From the NCBI RefSeq assembly GCF_902168175.1, contig NZ_CABHOU010000054.1:62001-126000 (forward strand): a stretch of DNA of 64,000 nucleotides, written 5' to 3'. How positions within the stretch are numbered: position 1 is the first letter of the stretch; the number at the start of each line of letters is the position of its first letter. The position numbers and the translations under genes are program-made. The stretch comes from an uncultured Chitinophaga sp. (GTDB taxonomy: Bacteria > Bacteroidota > Bacteroidia > Chitinophagales > Chitinophagaceae). Below are positions 8,791-19,000 of the stretch, piece by piece. The notes beneath the pieces are model-generated. The model saw nothing but the letters and a program-made list of their open reading frames with translations, made no database searches and was not told the DNA's origin.

Positions 8791-8964
8791 CGGTGTGTAC
8801 ACGGCCATGACGCAGATTGGTGGGTGAACGGTGTATACATGGCCATTATTCCGGTTGACGGGCTAAGGTGTATACATGGCCCACCGATATTAGATGGATT
8901 GCGGTGTATACATGCTCACCAATACGCAGTTCATCTCGTCAATCCAATACCCGGTATATACACC
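8791..8964. repeat. Short tandem array of GGTGTATACAT repeats
   Basis: Four copies of (C/A)GGTGTATACATGGC (the first one variant, CGGTGTGTACACGGC) begin at 8791, 8829, 8866 and 8902, a spacing of 36-38 bases. A fifth, degenerate CGGTATATACACC lies at 8952. The spacers between copies differ. The core is close to the palindrome GGTGTATACACC found in other spacers of this window. ORFs drawn through this stretch by the track look spurious. Confidence 0.75.
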
Positions 8965-8975
8965 AACATAACCTC

Positions 8976-9602
8976 CTACTGCGGCAACACCTCCATCCTC
9001 AACCCTTCCTTCTGGCAATGCGCCAACGCCCGTGGCAACGCATACTCCAGCCGGTCCCAGGCCTTGGCGCTATCATGAAATACGATGATCGACCCACGCT
9101 TCATCTTAAACACTACGTTCTGCAGGCAGTCTTCGCCGCTAATCTCTGTATCGAAATCGGCACTTAAAACATCCCACATAATGATTTTATAAGGCGGCTT
9201 TTGCTGGTGCAACTGGCGTATCTGGAAAGGAGAAATACGGCCATATGGCGGACGAAACAGATTGCTCCTGATGTATTCCCCGGCAGTGGAGATGTTCTCC
9301 AGGTAAGCCTTATTACCGGTCTTCCAGCCGTTCAGGTGGTTGTGGGTGTGGTTGCCTACGGCATGGCCTTCGGACAGGATGCGCTGGTAGATCTCCGGCT
9401 GCTCAATTACATTTTTGCCTATGCAGAAAAACGTGCCTTTAGCGTCGTACTTTTTCAACTGGTCCAGCACAAATGGCGTTGCCTGGGGATGCGGGCCATC
9501 ATCAAAGGTAAAATATACAACAGGGGCTGTTGGTGATAAGCTCCAGATGCAGCTGCTGTACACCTTTTTGAGCAGTGCTGGTGTTTTTGTGAAATAGAAC
9601 AT
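8976..9602 (-). CDS. Polysaccharide deacetylase (NodB-type, CE4)
   Basis: A 208-residue CE4 esterase core, which removes N- or O-acetyl groups from polysaccharides such as peptidoglycan or chitin oligomers. Motif 1 is FTFDDGPHP (D34, D35), motif 2 is HTHNH (H85, H89, metal ligands), and motif 3 is RPPYGR. The late motifs (MWDVLSADFD; IIVFHDS) are also present. The N-terminus is only weakly hydrophobic (YSSCIWSL), so location is uncertain. It has no operon partner: the repeat array lies downstream and gltX diverges upstream. Confidence 0.9.
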   Translation of the reverse strand: MFYFTKTPALLKKVYSSCIWSLSPTAPVVYFTFDDGPHPQATPFVLDQLKKYDAKGTFFCIGKNVIEQPEIYQRILSEGHAVGNHTHNHLNGWKTGNKAYLENISTAGEYIRSNLFRPPYGRISPFQIRQLHQQKPPYKIIMWDVLSADFDTEISGEDCLQNVVFKMKRGSIIVFHDSAKAWDRLEYALPRALAHCQKEGLRMEVLPQ

Positions 9603-9673
9603 ACGGTTGCCAGGTATAATACGCTTTAAATGTAGCGCATCTTTTTATAATAAACCATGAAGGCTTGTTATGG

Positions 9674-9707
9674 TTTGGAACCATTTTCCAACTAAATATT
9701 ACCTTTG
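9674..9707 (+). promoter_or_regulatory. Promoter candidate for gltX
   Basis: TTTG (9674-9677), 22 bases, then TACCTTTG (9700-9707), an exact -7 match. The predicted start of transcription falls at or within a few bases of the ATG at 9714, implying a leaderless or near-leaderless mRNA. Confidence 0.5.
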
Positions 9708-9713
9708 CGGGCT

Positions 9714-11243
9714 ATGGAACAGAAAAAAGTAAGAGTACGTTTTGCACCGAGCCCTACGGGTGGCCTTCACCTGGGAGGTGTTCGTACGGTGCTGTTCAAC
9801 TATTTATTCGCTAAGCAGCAGGGCGGCGAATTCGTGCTGCGCATTGAAGATACTGATCAAACCCGCTTTGTAGAAGGAGCGGAGGAATATATACAGGAAT
9901 GCCTTCGCTGGTGTGGCCTGGAGCCGGATGAAGACCCGGTTAAAGGCGGTCCTTACGGTCCTTACCGCCAAAGTGAGCGCAAACCCATGTACCGCCAGTA
10001 TGCAGAGCAACTGGTCAACGCTGGTTACGCCTACTACGCCTTCGACTCCCCCGAGGAGCTGGAAGCCATGCGTGAAGTGGAGAAAGCGAAAGGCAACCAC
10101 GCCCCGCAATACAACCAAACCATCCGCGCTACCATGCGGAACTCCCTTACCCTCAGTGCTGCCGAAACGGCTGAACTGCTGGAAAAAGGTGCGCCACACG
10201 TGGTTCGTATTAACATGCCCGTAAACGAAGAGGTAAGCTTTACAGATATGATCCGCGGTACGGTTACCTTTAATACGTCTACCGTGGATGATAAAGTGCT
10301 GCTCAAAGCAGATGGTATGCCCACTTACCACCTGGCCGTTGTAGTGGACGATTACCTGATGAAGATCACGCACGCCTTCCGGGGCGAGGAATGGCTGCCT
10401 TCTGCACCTATCCACGTACTGCTCTGGAAATACCTGGGCTGGGAAAAGGATATGCCGCAATGGGCGCATCTTCCGCTGATCCTGAAACCGGATGGTAATG
10501 GTAAACTCAGTAAACGCGATGGCGATCGCTTAGGTTTCCCGGTGTATGCCATGAACTGGAAAGATCCTAAAACCGGTGACCTCACAAAAGGTTTCAGGGA
10601 GATGGGCTTTTTGCCGGAAGCGTTTATCAATATGCTGGTTATGCTGGGCTGGAACGATGGTTCCGGTGAAGAAATATTCTCGCTGGACGAACTGATCAAA
10701 CGTTTCTCCATCGACCGTGTTCATAAGGGCGGCGCCAAGTTCGATTTCGATAAAGCAAAATGGTTTAACCAGCAGTATATCCAGAAAACGGATAATGCCA
10801 GGCTCGCTGCGCTGTTGCAGCCAGTGTTACAGGAAAAAGGCATCACCGCCACCGAAGATTTTGTGATGAAGGTAACAGGCCTCGTAAAGGAACGCTGCCA
10901 GTTCGTCAACGAAATCTGGGACCACGGCTTCTTCTTTTTCCAGAAACCAACGACTATCGATGTCGATTCGGTGAAGCCGAAATGGACACCGGAGAAACAA
11001 CAGTTCTTCGAAGAATGGGCTGCCGGCTTCGCCCAGCTACCCGACTTCAACGCGGTCGCACTCGAAGAGAGCTTCAAACAACTGGCAACTGCTAAGGGTA
11101 TCAAACCCGGCGAACTGCAAATGCCTTTCCGCATTATGTTATGCGGTGGCAAGTTCGGTCCGCAGGTATTTGTGATTGCAGAAGCATTGGGTAAGGAGGA
11201 AACGATTGCCCGTATTCAGCATGCACTACCATTATTCGCTTAG
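9714..11243 (+). CDS. gltX: Glutamyl-tRNA synthetase
   Basis: A 509-residue class I synthetase that charges tRNA-Glu. The HIGH-type motif is APSPTGGLHLGGVRT near the N-terminus. LRIEDTDQTR and the KMSKS-type loop GKLSKRDGDRLG follow, then a helical anticodon-binding C-terminus. The track start at 9705 is a TTG; the ATG at 9714 (MEQKKVRVRFAPSPTG) is preferred on family grounds. A separate glnS lies downstream in the opposite direction, so this organism charges Gln directly, and gltX is expected to be discriminating. It ends at a strong terminator. Confidence 0.95.
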   Translation: MEQKKVRVRFAPSPTGGLHLGGVRTVLFNYLFAKQQGGEFVLRIEDTDQTRFVEGAEEYIQECLRWCGLEPDEDPVKGGPYGPYRQSERKPMYRQYAEQLVNAGYAYYAFDSPEELEAMREVEKAKGNHAPQYNQTIRATMRNSLTLSAAETAELLEKGAPHVVRINMPVNEEVSFTDMIRGTVTFNTSTVDDKVLLKADGMPTYHLAVVVDDYLMKITHAFRGEEWLPSAPIHVLLWKYLGWEKDMPQWAHLPLILKPDGNGKLSKRDGDRLGFPVYAMNWKDPKTGDLTKGFREMGFLPEAFINMLVMLGWNDGSGEEIFSLDELIKRFSIDRVHKGGAKFDFDKAKWFNQQYIQKTDNARLAALLQPVLQEKGITATEDFVMKVTGLVKERCQFVNEIWDHGFFFFQKPTTIDVDSVKPKWTPEKQQFFEEWAAGFAQLPDFNAVALEESFKQLATAKGIKPGELQMPFRIMLCGGKFGPQVFVIAEALGKEETIARIQHALPLFA

Positions 11244-11267
11244 CACCTCTGAACTCTAAATAGCTAT

Positions 11268-11296
11268 AGCCCCGCAGTAATGCGGGGCTTTTTTTG
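11268..11296 (+). terminator. Terminator of gltX
   Basis: AGCCCCGCA / TGCGGGGCT perfect stem, GTAA loop, then TTTTTTT, 25 bases after the stop codon. Confidence 0.9.
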
Positions 11297-11304
11297 TCCA
11301 ACTG

Positions 11305-11460
11305 CTATGTATACACCGCGAGCTTAACAACGTGTGACAAGGCTTGTTCCACCCAAAAAACAAAAAGCCCCGCAGCAATGAGGAAACAATTGCTGAAGGC
11401 CGCTATGTACACACCACCATAAAGCTCACCCCGCCATCCCTAAAAACAAAAAGCCCCGCA
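11305..11460. repeat. Degenerate duplicated block with palindrome and terminator half
   Basis: Two blocks share a start (GCTATGTAYACACCRC at 11305 and 11402) and an end (the identical 19-mer AAAAACAAAAAGCCCCGCA at 11356 and 11442). Their middles have diverged. The block ends are half-terminators; the second one forms the glnS terminator. It looks like a local duplication between convergent gltX and glnS. No gene is visible here. Confidence 0.6.
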
Positions 11461-11474
11461 TCTCTGCGAGGCTT
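11446..11474 (-). terminator. Terminator of glnS
   Basis: On the reverse strand AAGCCTCGCA / TGCGGGGCTT (one mismatch) with a 4-nt loop, followed by TTTTGTTTTTA. It begins 18 bases after the glnS stop codon. Confidence 0.75.
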
Positions 11475-11491
11475 CTGTCTATCTGAAATAA

Positions 11492-13156
11492 CTATCGTTT
11501 CGATTCCTTTGCCCAGGTATCTTTCAACGTAACGGTCCTGTTGAATACCGGGCGGCCGGGCTTGCTGTCTTTATCCACGCAGAAGTAACCTTTACGCATA
11601 AACTGTAAACGTGTACCTTCTTTGGCTTCCAGCAGCGATGGTTCTACGTAGGCATGCTGGATAACAGTGAGCGATTCGGGATTGATATGATCTTTGAAAT
11701 CACCTTCTGCATTACCTACATCTTCTACTTTAAACAGGCGGTCGTACAGGCGCACTTCGGCTGTGGCGGCGTGTTGCGCGCTCACCCAGTGAATCGTGCC
11801 TTTAACGGTAAGGCCACTGTTATCGGTGCCGCTTTTGCTTTCGGGAAGATAAGTGGCGTATACGGTGGTTACATTGCCATCTGCATCTTTCTCGAAACTA
11901 TCGCACTTCACAATGTAAGCGCTCTTTAAACGTACGGCCAGTCCAACGCCCAGGCGGAAGAACTTCTTCGGAGGGTTCTCCATAAAGTCTTCCCGCTCGA
12001 TGTACAGCGTGTTGCTGAACGGTACGGTGCGGCTACCTGCAGTAGTATCTTCAGGGTTGTTCTCTACCTGCATTTCCTCTACCTGTCCGTCGGGATAGTT
12101 GGCCAGTACCAGTTTGATAGGGTCCAGTACGGCCATTACCCTGTTGGCGGTTTTGTTCAGCTCCTCACGGATGCAGAACTCCAGCAGGCTGATGTCGATC
12201 AGGTTATCGCGTTTAGCTACGCCGATCTTTTCGCAGAACTGGCGGATGCTGTCGGGTGTATAACCACGCCTGCGCAAACCACTGATGGTGGGCATACGGG
12301 GATCGTCCCAACCGGTAACATGATTTTCGTTGACCAACTGCAGCAGTTTGCGTTTGCTCATGATCGCGTAGGTCATGTTCAAACGCGCAAACTCGTACTG
12401 GTGGCTGGGGAATATGTTTAATTTCTCTATAAACCAGTCGTACAGCGGGCGGTGAGGTATGAACTCTAAAGTACATACAGAGTGGGTAATCTGCTCGATG
12501 CTGTCGCTTTGTCCGTGGGCAAAGTCGTACATCGGGTAGATGCACCATGTATCACCGGTGCGGTGGTGGTGTGCGTGGCGGATGCGGTAGATGATGGGGT
12601 CGCGCATGTGCATGTTGGGGGCCGACATATCTACTTTCGCCCGTAAAACTTTCTCTCCGTCCTTGAACTTACCTTCGCGCATTTGCGTAAACAGGTCCAG
12701 GTTTTCGGCAGCGCTGCGGTTGCGGTAAGGACTTTCCTTGCCGGGTTCTGTAGGCGTGCCTTTCATGGCGGCAATTTCTTCGGAGGTGGAGTCGTCTACG
12801 TACGCATATCCCTGTTCGATCAGTTTACACGCGAAGGTGTATAGTTGTTCGAAGTAATCGCTCGCATAAAACTCGTTGGCCCAGTTGAAGCCCAGCCATT
12901 GGATATCCTGTTTAATGGAATCCACGTACTCGGTATCTTCCGTAATGGGATTGGTATCGTCAAAACGGAGATTGGTTTGGCCATTGTATTTCAATGCCAG
13001 TCCGAAATTGAGGCAAATGGACTTGGCGTGGCCTATATGTAAATAACCGTTCGGCTCTGGCGGGAAACGGGTAAGCACCCTGCCGCCATGAGTTCCATTG
13101 GCTATATCCTCTTCAATGATCTGTTCTATAAAGTTTAACGATTTTTCCTCGCTCAT
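11492..13156 (-). CDS. glnS: Glutaminyl-tRNA synthetase
   Basis: A 554-residue class I synthetase for tRNA-Gln. The HIGH motif is [15 protein letters not shown], the KMSKS counterpart is [10 protein letters not shown], and the C-terminal half has the two beta-barrel anticodon domains of GlnRS. RFDDTNP and [16 protein letters not shown] are diagnostic active-site segments. Length matches bacterial GlnRS. The gene is convergent with gltX and divergent from the B12-binding protein gene. Confidence 0.95.
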   Translation of the reverse strand: MSEEKSLNFIEQIIEEDIANGTHGGRVLTRFPPEPNGYLHIGHAKSICLNFGLALKYNGQTNLRFDDTNPITEDTEYVDSIKQDIQWLGFNWANEFYASDYFEQLYTFACKLIEQGYAYVDDSTSEEIAAMKGTPTEPGKESPYRNRSAAENLDLFTQMREGKFKDGEKVLRAKVDMSAPNMHMRDPIIYRIRHAHHHRTGDTWCIYPMYDFAHGQSDSIEQITHSVCTLEFIPHRPLYDWFIEKLNIFPSHQYEFARLNMTYAIMSKRKLLQLVNENHVTGWDDPRMPTISGLRRRGYTPDSIRQFCEKIGVAKRDNLIDISLLEFCIREELNKTANRVMAVLDPIKLVLANYPDGQVEEMQVENNPEDTTAGSRTVPFSNTLYIEREDFMENPPKKFFRLGVGLAVRLKSAYIVKCDSFEKDADGNVTTVYATYLPESKSGTDNSGLTVKGTIHWVSAQHAATAEVRLYDRLFKVEDVGNAEGDFKDHINPESLTVIQHAYVEPSLLEAKEGTRLQFMRKGYFCVDKDSKPGRPVFNRTVTLKDTWAKESKR

Positions 13157-13182
13157 ATAACTTTTGGCTTTTTACCGGACTG

Positions 13183-13190
13183 CAAATGTA
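13183..13190 (-). promoter_or_regulatory. -7 element upstream of glnS
   Basis: Reverse-strand TACATTTG, an exact TAnnTTTG box 27 bases before the start. A matching -33 box is not clear. Confidence 0.45.
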
Positions 13191-13269
13191 AGATAAACTG
13201 GGGTTTTCCTTAACGTCGCGCCTATAACCGATAAAATACTACATTTACAGTTTAACATCAAAAAAGGTT

Positions 13270-13689
13270 ATGGTCAACCCTGTAAATCGCCCGGTAAGGG
13301 TATTGGTAGCCAAAGTGGGACTTGATGGCCACGACCGCGGTGCCAAAGTTATTGCCTCGGCCCTGCGGGATGCCGGCATGGAAGTAATTTATACCGGTTT
13401 ACGTCAGACTCCCGAAATGGTCGTAAATGCTGCGTTACAGGAAGATGTGGACGCAATCGGCATCAGCATACTCAGTGGTGCCCATATGACGGTTTTCCCC
13501 CGCGTATTGGCCATTATGCAGGAAAAAGGCATGAATGATGTACTGCTAACAGGCGGCGGCATCATTCCCGAAGAAGATATTAAAGCACTGAACCAACTGG
13601 GCGTGGGCAAAATATTTCCCCCGGGCACACATACCCAGGAAATTGCAGGCTACATCACTGAATGGACGGCCGCCCACCGTAACTTTTAA
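13270..13689 (+). CDS. Cobalamin-binding subunit of a methylmalonyl-CoA-type mutase
   Basis: A 139-residue stand-alone B12-binding domain. The DxHxxG motif is LDGHDRG (D19, H21, G24), in which His would coordinate cobalt. The conserved ISILSGAHM and LLTGGGIIP segments, which contact the nucleotide tail, follow, then [10 protein letters not shown]. Such small subunits pair with a separate catalytic mutase chain for the methylmalonyl-CoA/succinyl-CoA or related isomerisation. The catalytic chain is not in this window, but a methylmalonyl-CoA epimerase is at 29.7 kb. A crotonase follows 26 bases downstream, so the two probably form an acyl-CoA operon. Confidence 0.85.
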   Translation: MVNPVNRPVRVLVAKVGLDGHDRGAKVIASALRDAGMEVIYTGLRQTPEMVVNAALQEDVDAIGISILSGAHMTVFPRVLAIMQEKGMNDVLLTGGGIIPEEDIKALNQLGVGKIFPPGTHTQEIAGYITEWTAAHRNF

Positions 13690-13715
13690 TCAGGACCAGT
13701 TTAAAAACCAACGTT

Positions 13716-14492
13716 ATGTACGAAACCATCAAAACGGAACTATCCGGCAACACCCTCGTTATCTCTATTAACAGGCCCGATAAAATGAACGCGCTCAACC
13801 AGCAGGTAATGCAGGAGTTGGCGCTGGCTATCGACGAAGTATACACGAACAAAAACATAAAGAGCGCCATCATTACCGGTACAGGGCCTAAAGCTTTTGT
13901 AGCCGGGGCTGATATCGCAGAGTTCCTCTCTTTATCTACCGAACAGGGTGTAGAACTGGCCAAACGTGGGCATGTTATATTCCAGCGTATTGAGGATTCT
14001 CCTAAACCAATAGTGGCCGCCGTTAACGGTTTTGCCCTGGGTGGTGGCTGTGAGCTGGCCATGGCGTGCCATTTTCGCATTGCTGCCGAAAATGCTAAGT
14101 TCGGCCAGCCTGAAGTGAACCTGGGCATTATTCCCGGGTATGGTGGTACACAACGCCTTACACAACTGGTGGGTAAAGGCAAGGCACTTGAATTAATTAT
14201 GACGGGAGATATGGTGACGGCACAGGAAGCCCTCTCGCTCGGCCTGGTTAACCACGTAGTACCAGCCGAAGAACTGATCGCCAAAACCACCGCCATCCTC
14301 CAAAAGATCGAAGCTAAAGCCCCACTGGCCATTGCCCGCGTAGTAAAATGCGTGAATGGCGCTATGGACAAAGATGTGGATGGCTTCGACCTCGAGATTG
14401 TGGAATTTGGTAGCTGTTTTAGCACCAAAGACCTGCAGGAAGGTGCGGCTGCTTTTATCGAAAAGAGGGCGCCAAACTTCAAAGGAGAATAA
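13716..14492 (+). CDS. Enoyl-CoA hydratase/isomerase family protein
   Basis: A 258-residue crotonase-fold enzyme. Oxyanion-hole segments are KAFVAGADIAEF and ALGGGCELAMACHF. The two Glu residues used by hydratases are present: E113 (GGGCE) and E133 (GQPEVNLGIIPGYGGTQRL). This favours a true 2-enoyl-CoA hydratase acting in fatty-acid or branched-chain catabolism. It lies 26 bases after the B12-binding subunit and probably shares its transcript. A 275-residue antisense ORF covering the gene is a codon-bias shadow. Confidence 0.88.
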   Translation: MYETIKTELSGNTLVISINRPDKMNALNQQVMQELALAIDEVYTNKNIKSAIITGTGPKAFVAGADIAEFLSLSTEQGVELAKRGHVIFQRIEDSPKPIVAAVNGFALGGGCELAMACHFRIAAENAKFGQPEVNLGIIPGYGGTQRLTQLVGKGKALELIMTGDMVTAQEALSLGLVNHVVPAEELIAKTTAILQKIEAKAPLAIARVVKCVNGAMDKDVDGFDLEIVEFGSCFSTKDLQEGAAAFIEKRAPNFKGE

Positions 14493-14530
14493 AAAGTCTA
14501 AAAATGACCCGTCAATTCCTCATTTTCCTG

Positions 14531-14538
14531 TAGGTTTG
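14531..14538 (+). promoter_or_regulatory. -7 element upstream of fumC
   Basis: TAGGTTTG, an exact TAnnTTTG match 20 bases before the fumC ATG. No TTG box is seen at the expected spacing. Confidence 0.4.
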
Positions 14539-14557
14539 TATCCCTAAAATTCAGCAT

Positions 14558-15961
14558 ATGGAGTTCAGAATAGAGAAAGATACGATGGGAGAGGTGAAAG
14601 TGCCCGTGAATGCATATTACGGCGCGCAAACCCAACGTTCTATCGACAATTTCCGCATCGCACAGGATATTAACAGGATGCCCAAAGAAATCATCCGCGC
14701 ATTTGCTTACCTGAAAAAAGCTGCGGCCTTTACTAACCAGGAAGCGGGTGTACTGCCTGCCGAAAAAGCAACCCTTATCGCTAAGGCCTGCGACGAAATA
14801 CTGGAAGGTAAACTGGATAATGAGTTTCCATTGGTAGTATGGCAAACCGGATCGGGCACCCAAAGTAACATGAACGTTAACGAAGTGGTGGCCTACCGTG
14901 CGCATGTAATCAACGGTGGACAGCTTTCTGATAAAGACAAAGTGATACATCCTAACGATGATGTAAACAAATCACAGTCCTCTAACGATACTTTCCCGAC
15001 TGCCATGCACATTGCGGCATATAAAATACTGGTGGAAACAACCATCCCCGGTATTAAAAAACTTCGCGATACCCTGGCTGCCAAAGCAAAGGAGTATAAA
15101 GACATCGTGAAAATCGGCCGCACCCACTTTATGGATGCTACGCCGCTTACACTGGGTCAGGAAATCAGTGGTTATGTGTCGCAACTGGACCACGGTCTGC
15201 GTGCGATCAACAATACCCTGGCGCACCTGAGCGAACTGGCGCTGGGTGGTACTGCGGTAGGTACGGGCATTAATACGCCTAAAGGTTACTCTGAGAACGT
15301 AGCGAAAAAGATCGCTGACCTTACTGGTTTACCTTTCATCACTGCGGAAAACAAATTCGAATCACTGGCTGCACACGACGCTATCGTTGAAGCACACGGC
15401 GCACTGAAAACAGTGGCGGTGAGCCTGATGAAAATTGCTAACGATATCCGTATGCTCAGCTCTGGTCCACGCTCTGGTATCGGCGAACTTTATATTCCCG
15501 ATAACGAGCCTGGTTCTTCTATCATGCCGGGTAAAGTAAACCCAACGCAGTGTGAGGCGCTCACAATGATCGCCGCACAGGTAATGGGTAACGATGTTGC
15601 CATCAGCATCGGCGGCGCCAGCGGTCACTTCGAACTGAACGTGTTTAAACCGGTAATGATCTACAACTTCCTGCACTCTGCCCGCCTGATCGGCGACGGC
15701 TGTGTAAGCTTTAACGATAAATGCGCCGAAGGCCTTGCTCCCATCGAAGCTAACATCAAAAAACACGTAGATAATTCACTGATGCTGGTAACTGCGCTGA
15801 ACACTAAGATCGGTTACTACAAAGCAGCAGAAATTGCGCAGACTGCCCATAAAGAGGGTACTACGCTGAAAGAAATGGCTATCAAACTGGGTTATGTAAC
15901 GGCCGAGGAGTTCGACCAGGTGGTAGTGCCTTCTAAAATGGTGGGCGACATTAACCTCTAG
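14558..15961 (+). CDS. fumC: Class II fumarate hydratase
   Basis: A 467-residue member of the fumarase/aspartase superfamily; class II (iron-independent) fumarase, which hydrates fumarate to L-malate in the TCA cycle. The signature [11 protein letters not shown] lies at about residues 318-328 and contains the catalytic Ser loop. [14 protein letters not shown] and [16 protein letters not shown] supply the substrate-binding site and the catalytic His. Length and the fumarase version of these motifs separate it from aspartase and argininosuccinate lyase. It is followed by a bidirectional terminator shared with the convergent AsmA-like gene. Confidence 0.95.
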   Translation: MEFRIEKDTMGEVKVPVNAYYGAQTQRSIDNFRIAQDINRMPKEIIRAFAYLKKAAAFTNQEAGVLPAEKATLIAKACDEILEGKLDNEFPLVVWQTGSGTQSNMNVNEVVAYRAHVINGGQLSDKDKVIHPNDDVNKSQSSNDTFPTAMHIAAYKILVETTIPGIKKLRDTLAAKAKEYKDIVKIGRTHFMDATPLTLGQEISGYVSQLDHGLRAINNTLAHLSELALGGTAVGTGINTPKGYSENVAKKIADLTGLPFITAENKFESLAAHDAIVEAHGALKTVAVSLMKIANDIRMLSSGPRSGIGELYIPDNEPGSSIMPGKVNPTQCEALTMIAAQVMGNDVAISIGGASGHFELNVFKPVMIYNFLHSARLIGDGCVSFNDKCAEGLAPIEANIKKHVDNSLMLVTALNTKIGYYKAAEIAQTAHKEGTTLKEMAIKLGYVTAEEFDQVVVPSKMVGDINL

Positions 15962-15978
15962 TTTATTAAGGATAAAGA

Positions 15979-16014
15979 AAAAGGCTGTAACCATCAAGGT
16001 TGCAGCCTTTTTAG
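15979..16014. terminator. Bidirectional terminator between fumC and the AsmA-like gene
   Basis: AAAGGCTG-T-AACC pairs with GGTT-G-CAGCCTTT around ATCAA, with A-run and T-run flanks on both sides. It serves both convergent genes. Confidence 0.85.
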
Positions 16015-16015
16015 T

Positions 16016-19000
16016 TTATTGTTGTGCCGTTTCTTCTTCCGGCGCTTCGTCATCTTTTTCTTCCAGTAATTCTCCGTTCTTTCCTCTCTTCAGTTTCACT
16101 ACTGGTTTTTCCTGTGTGCCGGTAACGTTGAACGGTATACCGAACAAGCCGAACGGCGGCAGGCCCACCCGCCCTTTCAAATTCAATCTTCCATCAAAAC
16201 TAACCTGCCCCTCGAACCTCGGTTGCAAGCCGGAAATGCGCATCCTGGTACGGTTGATGGTAATGATGTTATTATTGATAGTGGTTTTGATCGTTACTTT
16301 AGATAAATCAGGATCGCTCAGTCCTTCTTTGCCGGTGCTTTTACTAACGGAGTTAAACAAGCGGAAACCTTTCAGTTTGATCTTCTTTAACGTAAGCTCA
16401 CCTCCACCTTTCAAAGAAGGATATACCGGGTCCATGTTTTCATCGAGCCGCCCGCTTAACTGGTAGGTAAGGCCCACAATGCCGCTGGCACTGGCTGCGG
16501 AACTAGCAAGGTCATGGAATAACTTAATCTCATTATACGCGCGTTTGATATCGAATTCGGCCGCGCTGATACGGTAGTCGAACGTGGCTTTACGCGGACT
16601 CACACTTGTATACGTAGCGTCCATTTCTACCGGCGCACCGATGATGGTAAAACCCGTTTTGCCTAATTTGATCTTATTGCTATCTAACCCCACCTGTCCG
16701 TGGAAGTTGTTAATATCGATACCATTAAAATGTACTTTACGCGCCGCCGCATTCAGCACCAGCGATAGATTTGCGGGCACCATTACTACACCGGGAGCGG
16801 AGGTCGCGGCTGTGCCGGCATCGCCGCCGTTCACCATCAGCTCGTCCACTAAAATGTAATTACATTTTACATCGAAGCTGCCTTTTAATGTTTGATTAGT
16901 TTGTGTAGCATAACCAATTACATTACTCAATGCCCCGTTCAATACCAGGTCTGACTTGCCATACGTCGCCTTAAACTGATCGAACCAAACTTTGTCCTGT
17001 TCGAAGCGGAACAGGCCACTGCGGATATAGAACGGTAATGGGAAAAGTTCTGCGTTCACCATTACATCTTTCACCTGCATGGTGCCTTTGTTATGCAGCA
17101 GATGATAACGACCAGCCACCGCATCGCTTTGTGAACCGGCGAATGCAAGATTGGTCTTAATAAAACCCTCTACATTATATCCTTTGATCGCAAACACTTT
17201 GTAAATCTCGCCCAGTGGCAGTATGCCGCGCGAAGTAATGTTGTACCGCAGGTTGTCGAAGTTGTTGAGATCGGCTTTTAGCATGAACGGTTGTCCTTCG
17301 AACTCGAACGATACTGGTTTCAGATCCACTTTCAAAGAACGAAGCGTACCGGTGGTATTGGTGATGCGGGCATCGATGTTTATTTTCTGTAGTGGCTTTG
17401 GATAGTAAGGTGTGCGCACCTCGCCGTTGTTCATGGTAAGGGTGGCTGTTGTTACCGGGAACAGGCGTTTGGCCGGTACATAACTTCCTTTACTGCTGAT
17501 GGCGATGTTCAGGTCTCCCTGCACATCGAGGCTGTCTGTTTTGTAGAACTGCTGCAGATCGGCGAGGTGTAGTACCGATTCCAGCTGCGCATCTACATGT
17601 GGCGCACTGAAATTCTTCAGGCGAAGAAAGCCTTTGATATAGTTACTTAACAGGTTGGCGTTAATGTCATTGATGTTAAACTGTGTATGCGCGTAATTAC
17701 TGTCGGGGCACGACGCCTGTACATCAAACCGTATATCTTTCAAACCCTGCGGCATGCCTGCAAACTTAAAGTAACCGTTGCGCAGCGTAGCCGCTAAGTT
17801 GAAAGCCGGAATGCTGGTCACTACGGTATCAGGGTGATTACGAATACCTTTGTATACAACGCCTGTAGCGTAACGCCCATTTGCATGCAGTCTTGCCTGC
17901 AACCTGCCTTTCAGTTCGGCCGATTGTAATCCGACTGCGCTGCTCCACTTTTCAAGATCCAGATCGGTGTTGAGTTGCGCGTATATCTGTGGCGTGGTAA
18001 AGCCCGTGGTGCGCAGTACTGCGGAAAAGTAATCCTTATCCAGGTTAAAGAATATAGAATCGATATTGATGCGCAGACTGTCGGTATTGAGCTGTGACAT
18101 CGACGAGCGGAAATTCAGGTAAAGGTTTTTGACCGGCACCGGTGCTTTGGCATGTGATATGAGGCCGTTGCGCACGTTGAGGTTAAAAGTGATGCCAGGC
18201 ATTGTGTTGGTTTCGGCAATGTATTCGCCAGCCAGTGTGGCATCCAGGTCGGCTATACCCTGTACCGTTGTTTCCTTCGCCCAGCTTACATATTCGGAAG
18301 GGAGTGCGCTGAAAAAGTCTTGCAGGGCCGACTGTTTGGCCTGCAAACTGAAGTCCATTCTATACCCGTTTTTCAGGAAACCGAAAGCGCCTTTGAAGGC
18401 TACGGGCAGCTCATTTATTTTGATATCGTTTCTCTCGAAAATAAAATCCAGTGAATTGGTATTGATCTTTGTAACGAGGTTGCCATTCAGTTTTTTGGAA
18501 GAGATGTAAGAAGTTCCGCCATAGGAGAGGTCGAAAGCACCAATGTTTATATCGGAGAACAGGTCGAATTGTGCTTTACTTAAATCGCCCTTGCCCGTGT
18601 AGTTAAGGTCCATGGCGCGGATATACATGGGGAGCGAGCGGTCGTCGTAAATAACATTACAGTGTTCCAGTTGTATACGCGCGATTTTCAGCGATGCGCT
18701 GCCACTGTCGGCCGGCTCGCCTGATGTGGATGGCGAAGACTCGTACACGTTATAGTTCGGATGTCCCGCACTATCTACCAGTACATGCACATCGCCTTCT
18801 GTAAGATATATTTCATCAATACCTACTGAATTGGAAAAGAGGGTGGCAAGGTTTACGCCCAGCGCTACTTCTTTAGCCGCTATCAGCGTATCGCTACTGA
18901 AAGGTGCCGCACCTTTCAAACTCACCTCATATAAAGTAAGCGTGAGGGAAGGGAAGTGATTGAAGAAGGATAGTCTTGCCTTCGAAAAATTAAGATCACC

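Noticed and set aside
8791-8964. CRISPR array
   Set aside because: Only four or five short imperfect repeats, no conserved leader, no cas genes; the repeat core is 13-15 bases.
8824-9167. Two forward ORFs (84 and 99 aa) through the tandem repeats
   Set aside because: They span the repeat array and antisense deacetylase sequence, so open frames follow from repeats, not coding.
11344-11532. 62-residue forward ORF between gltX and glnS
   Set aside because: Consists of duplicated terminator sequence and antisense glnS.
13655-14482. 275-residue reverse ORF opposite the crotonase gene
   Set aside because: It lies fully antisense to a clear enoyl-CoA hydratase with intact motifs; composition (Ser/Ala/Thr-rich) is that of a shadow frame.
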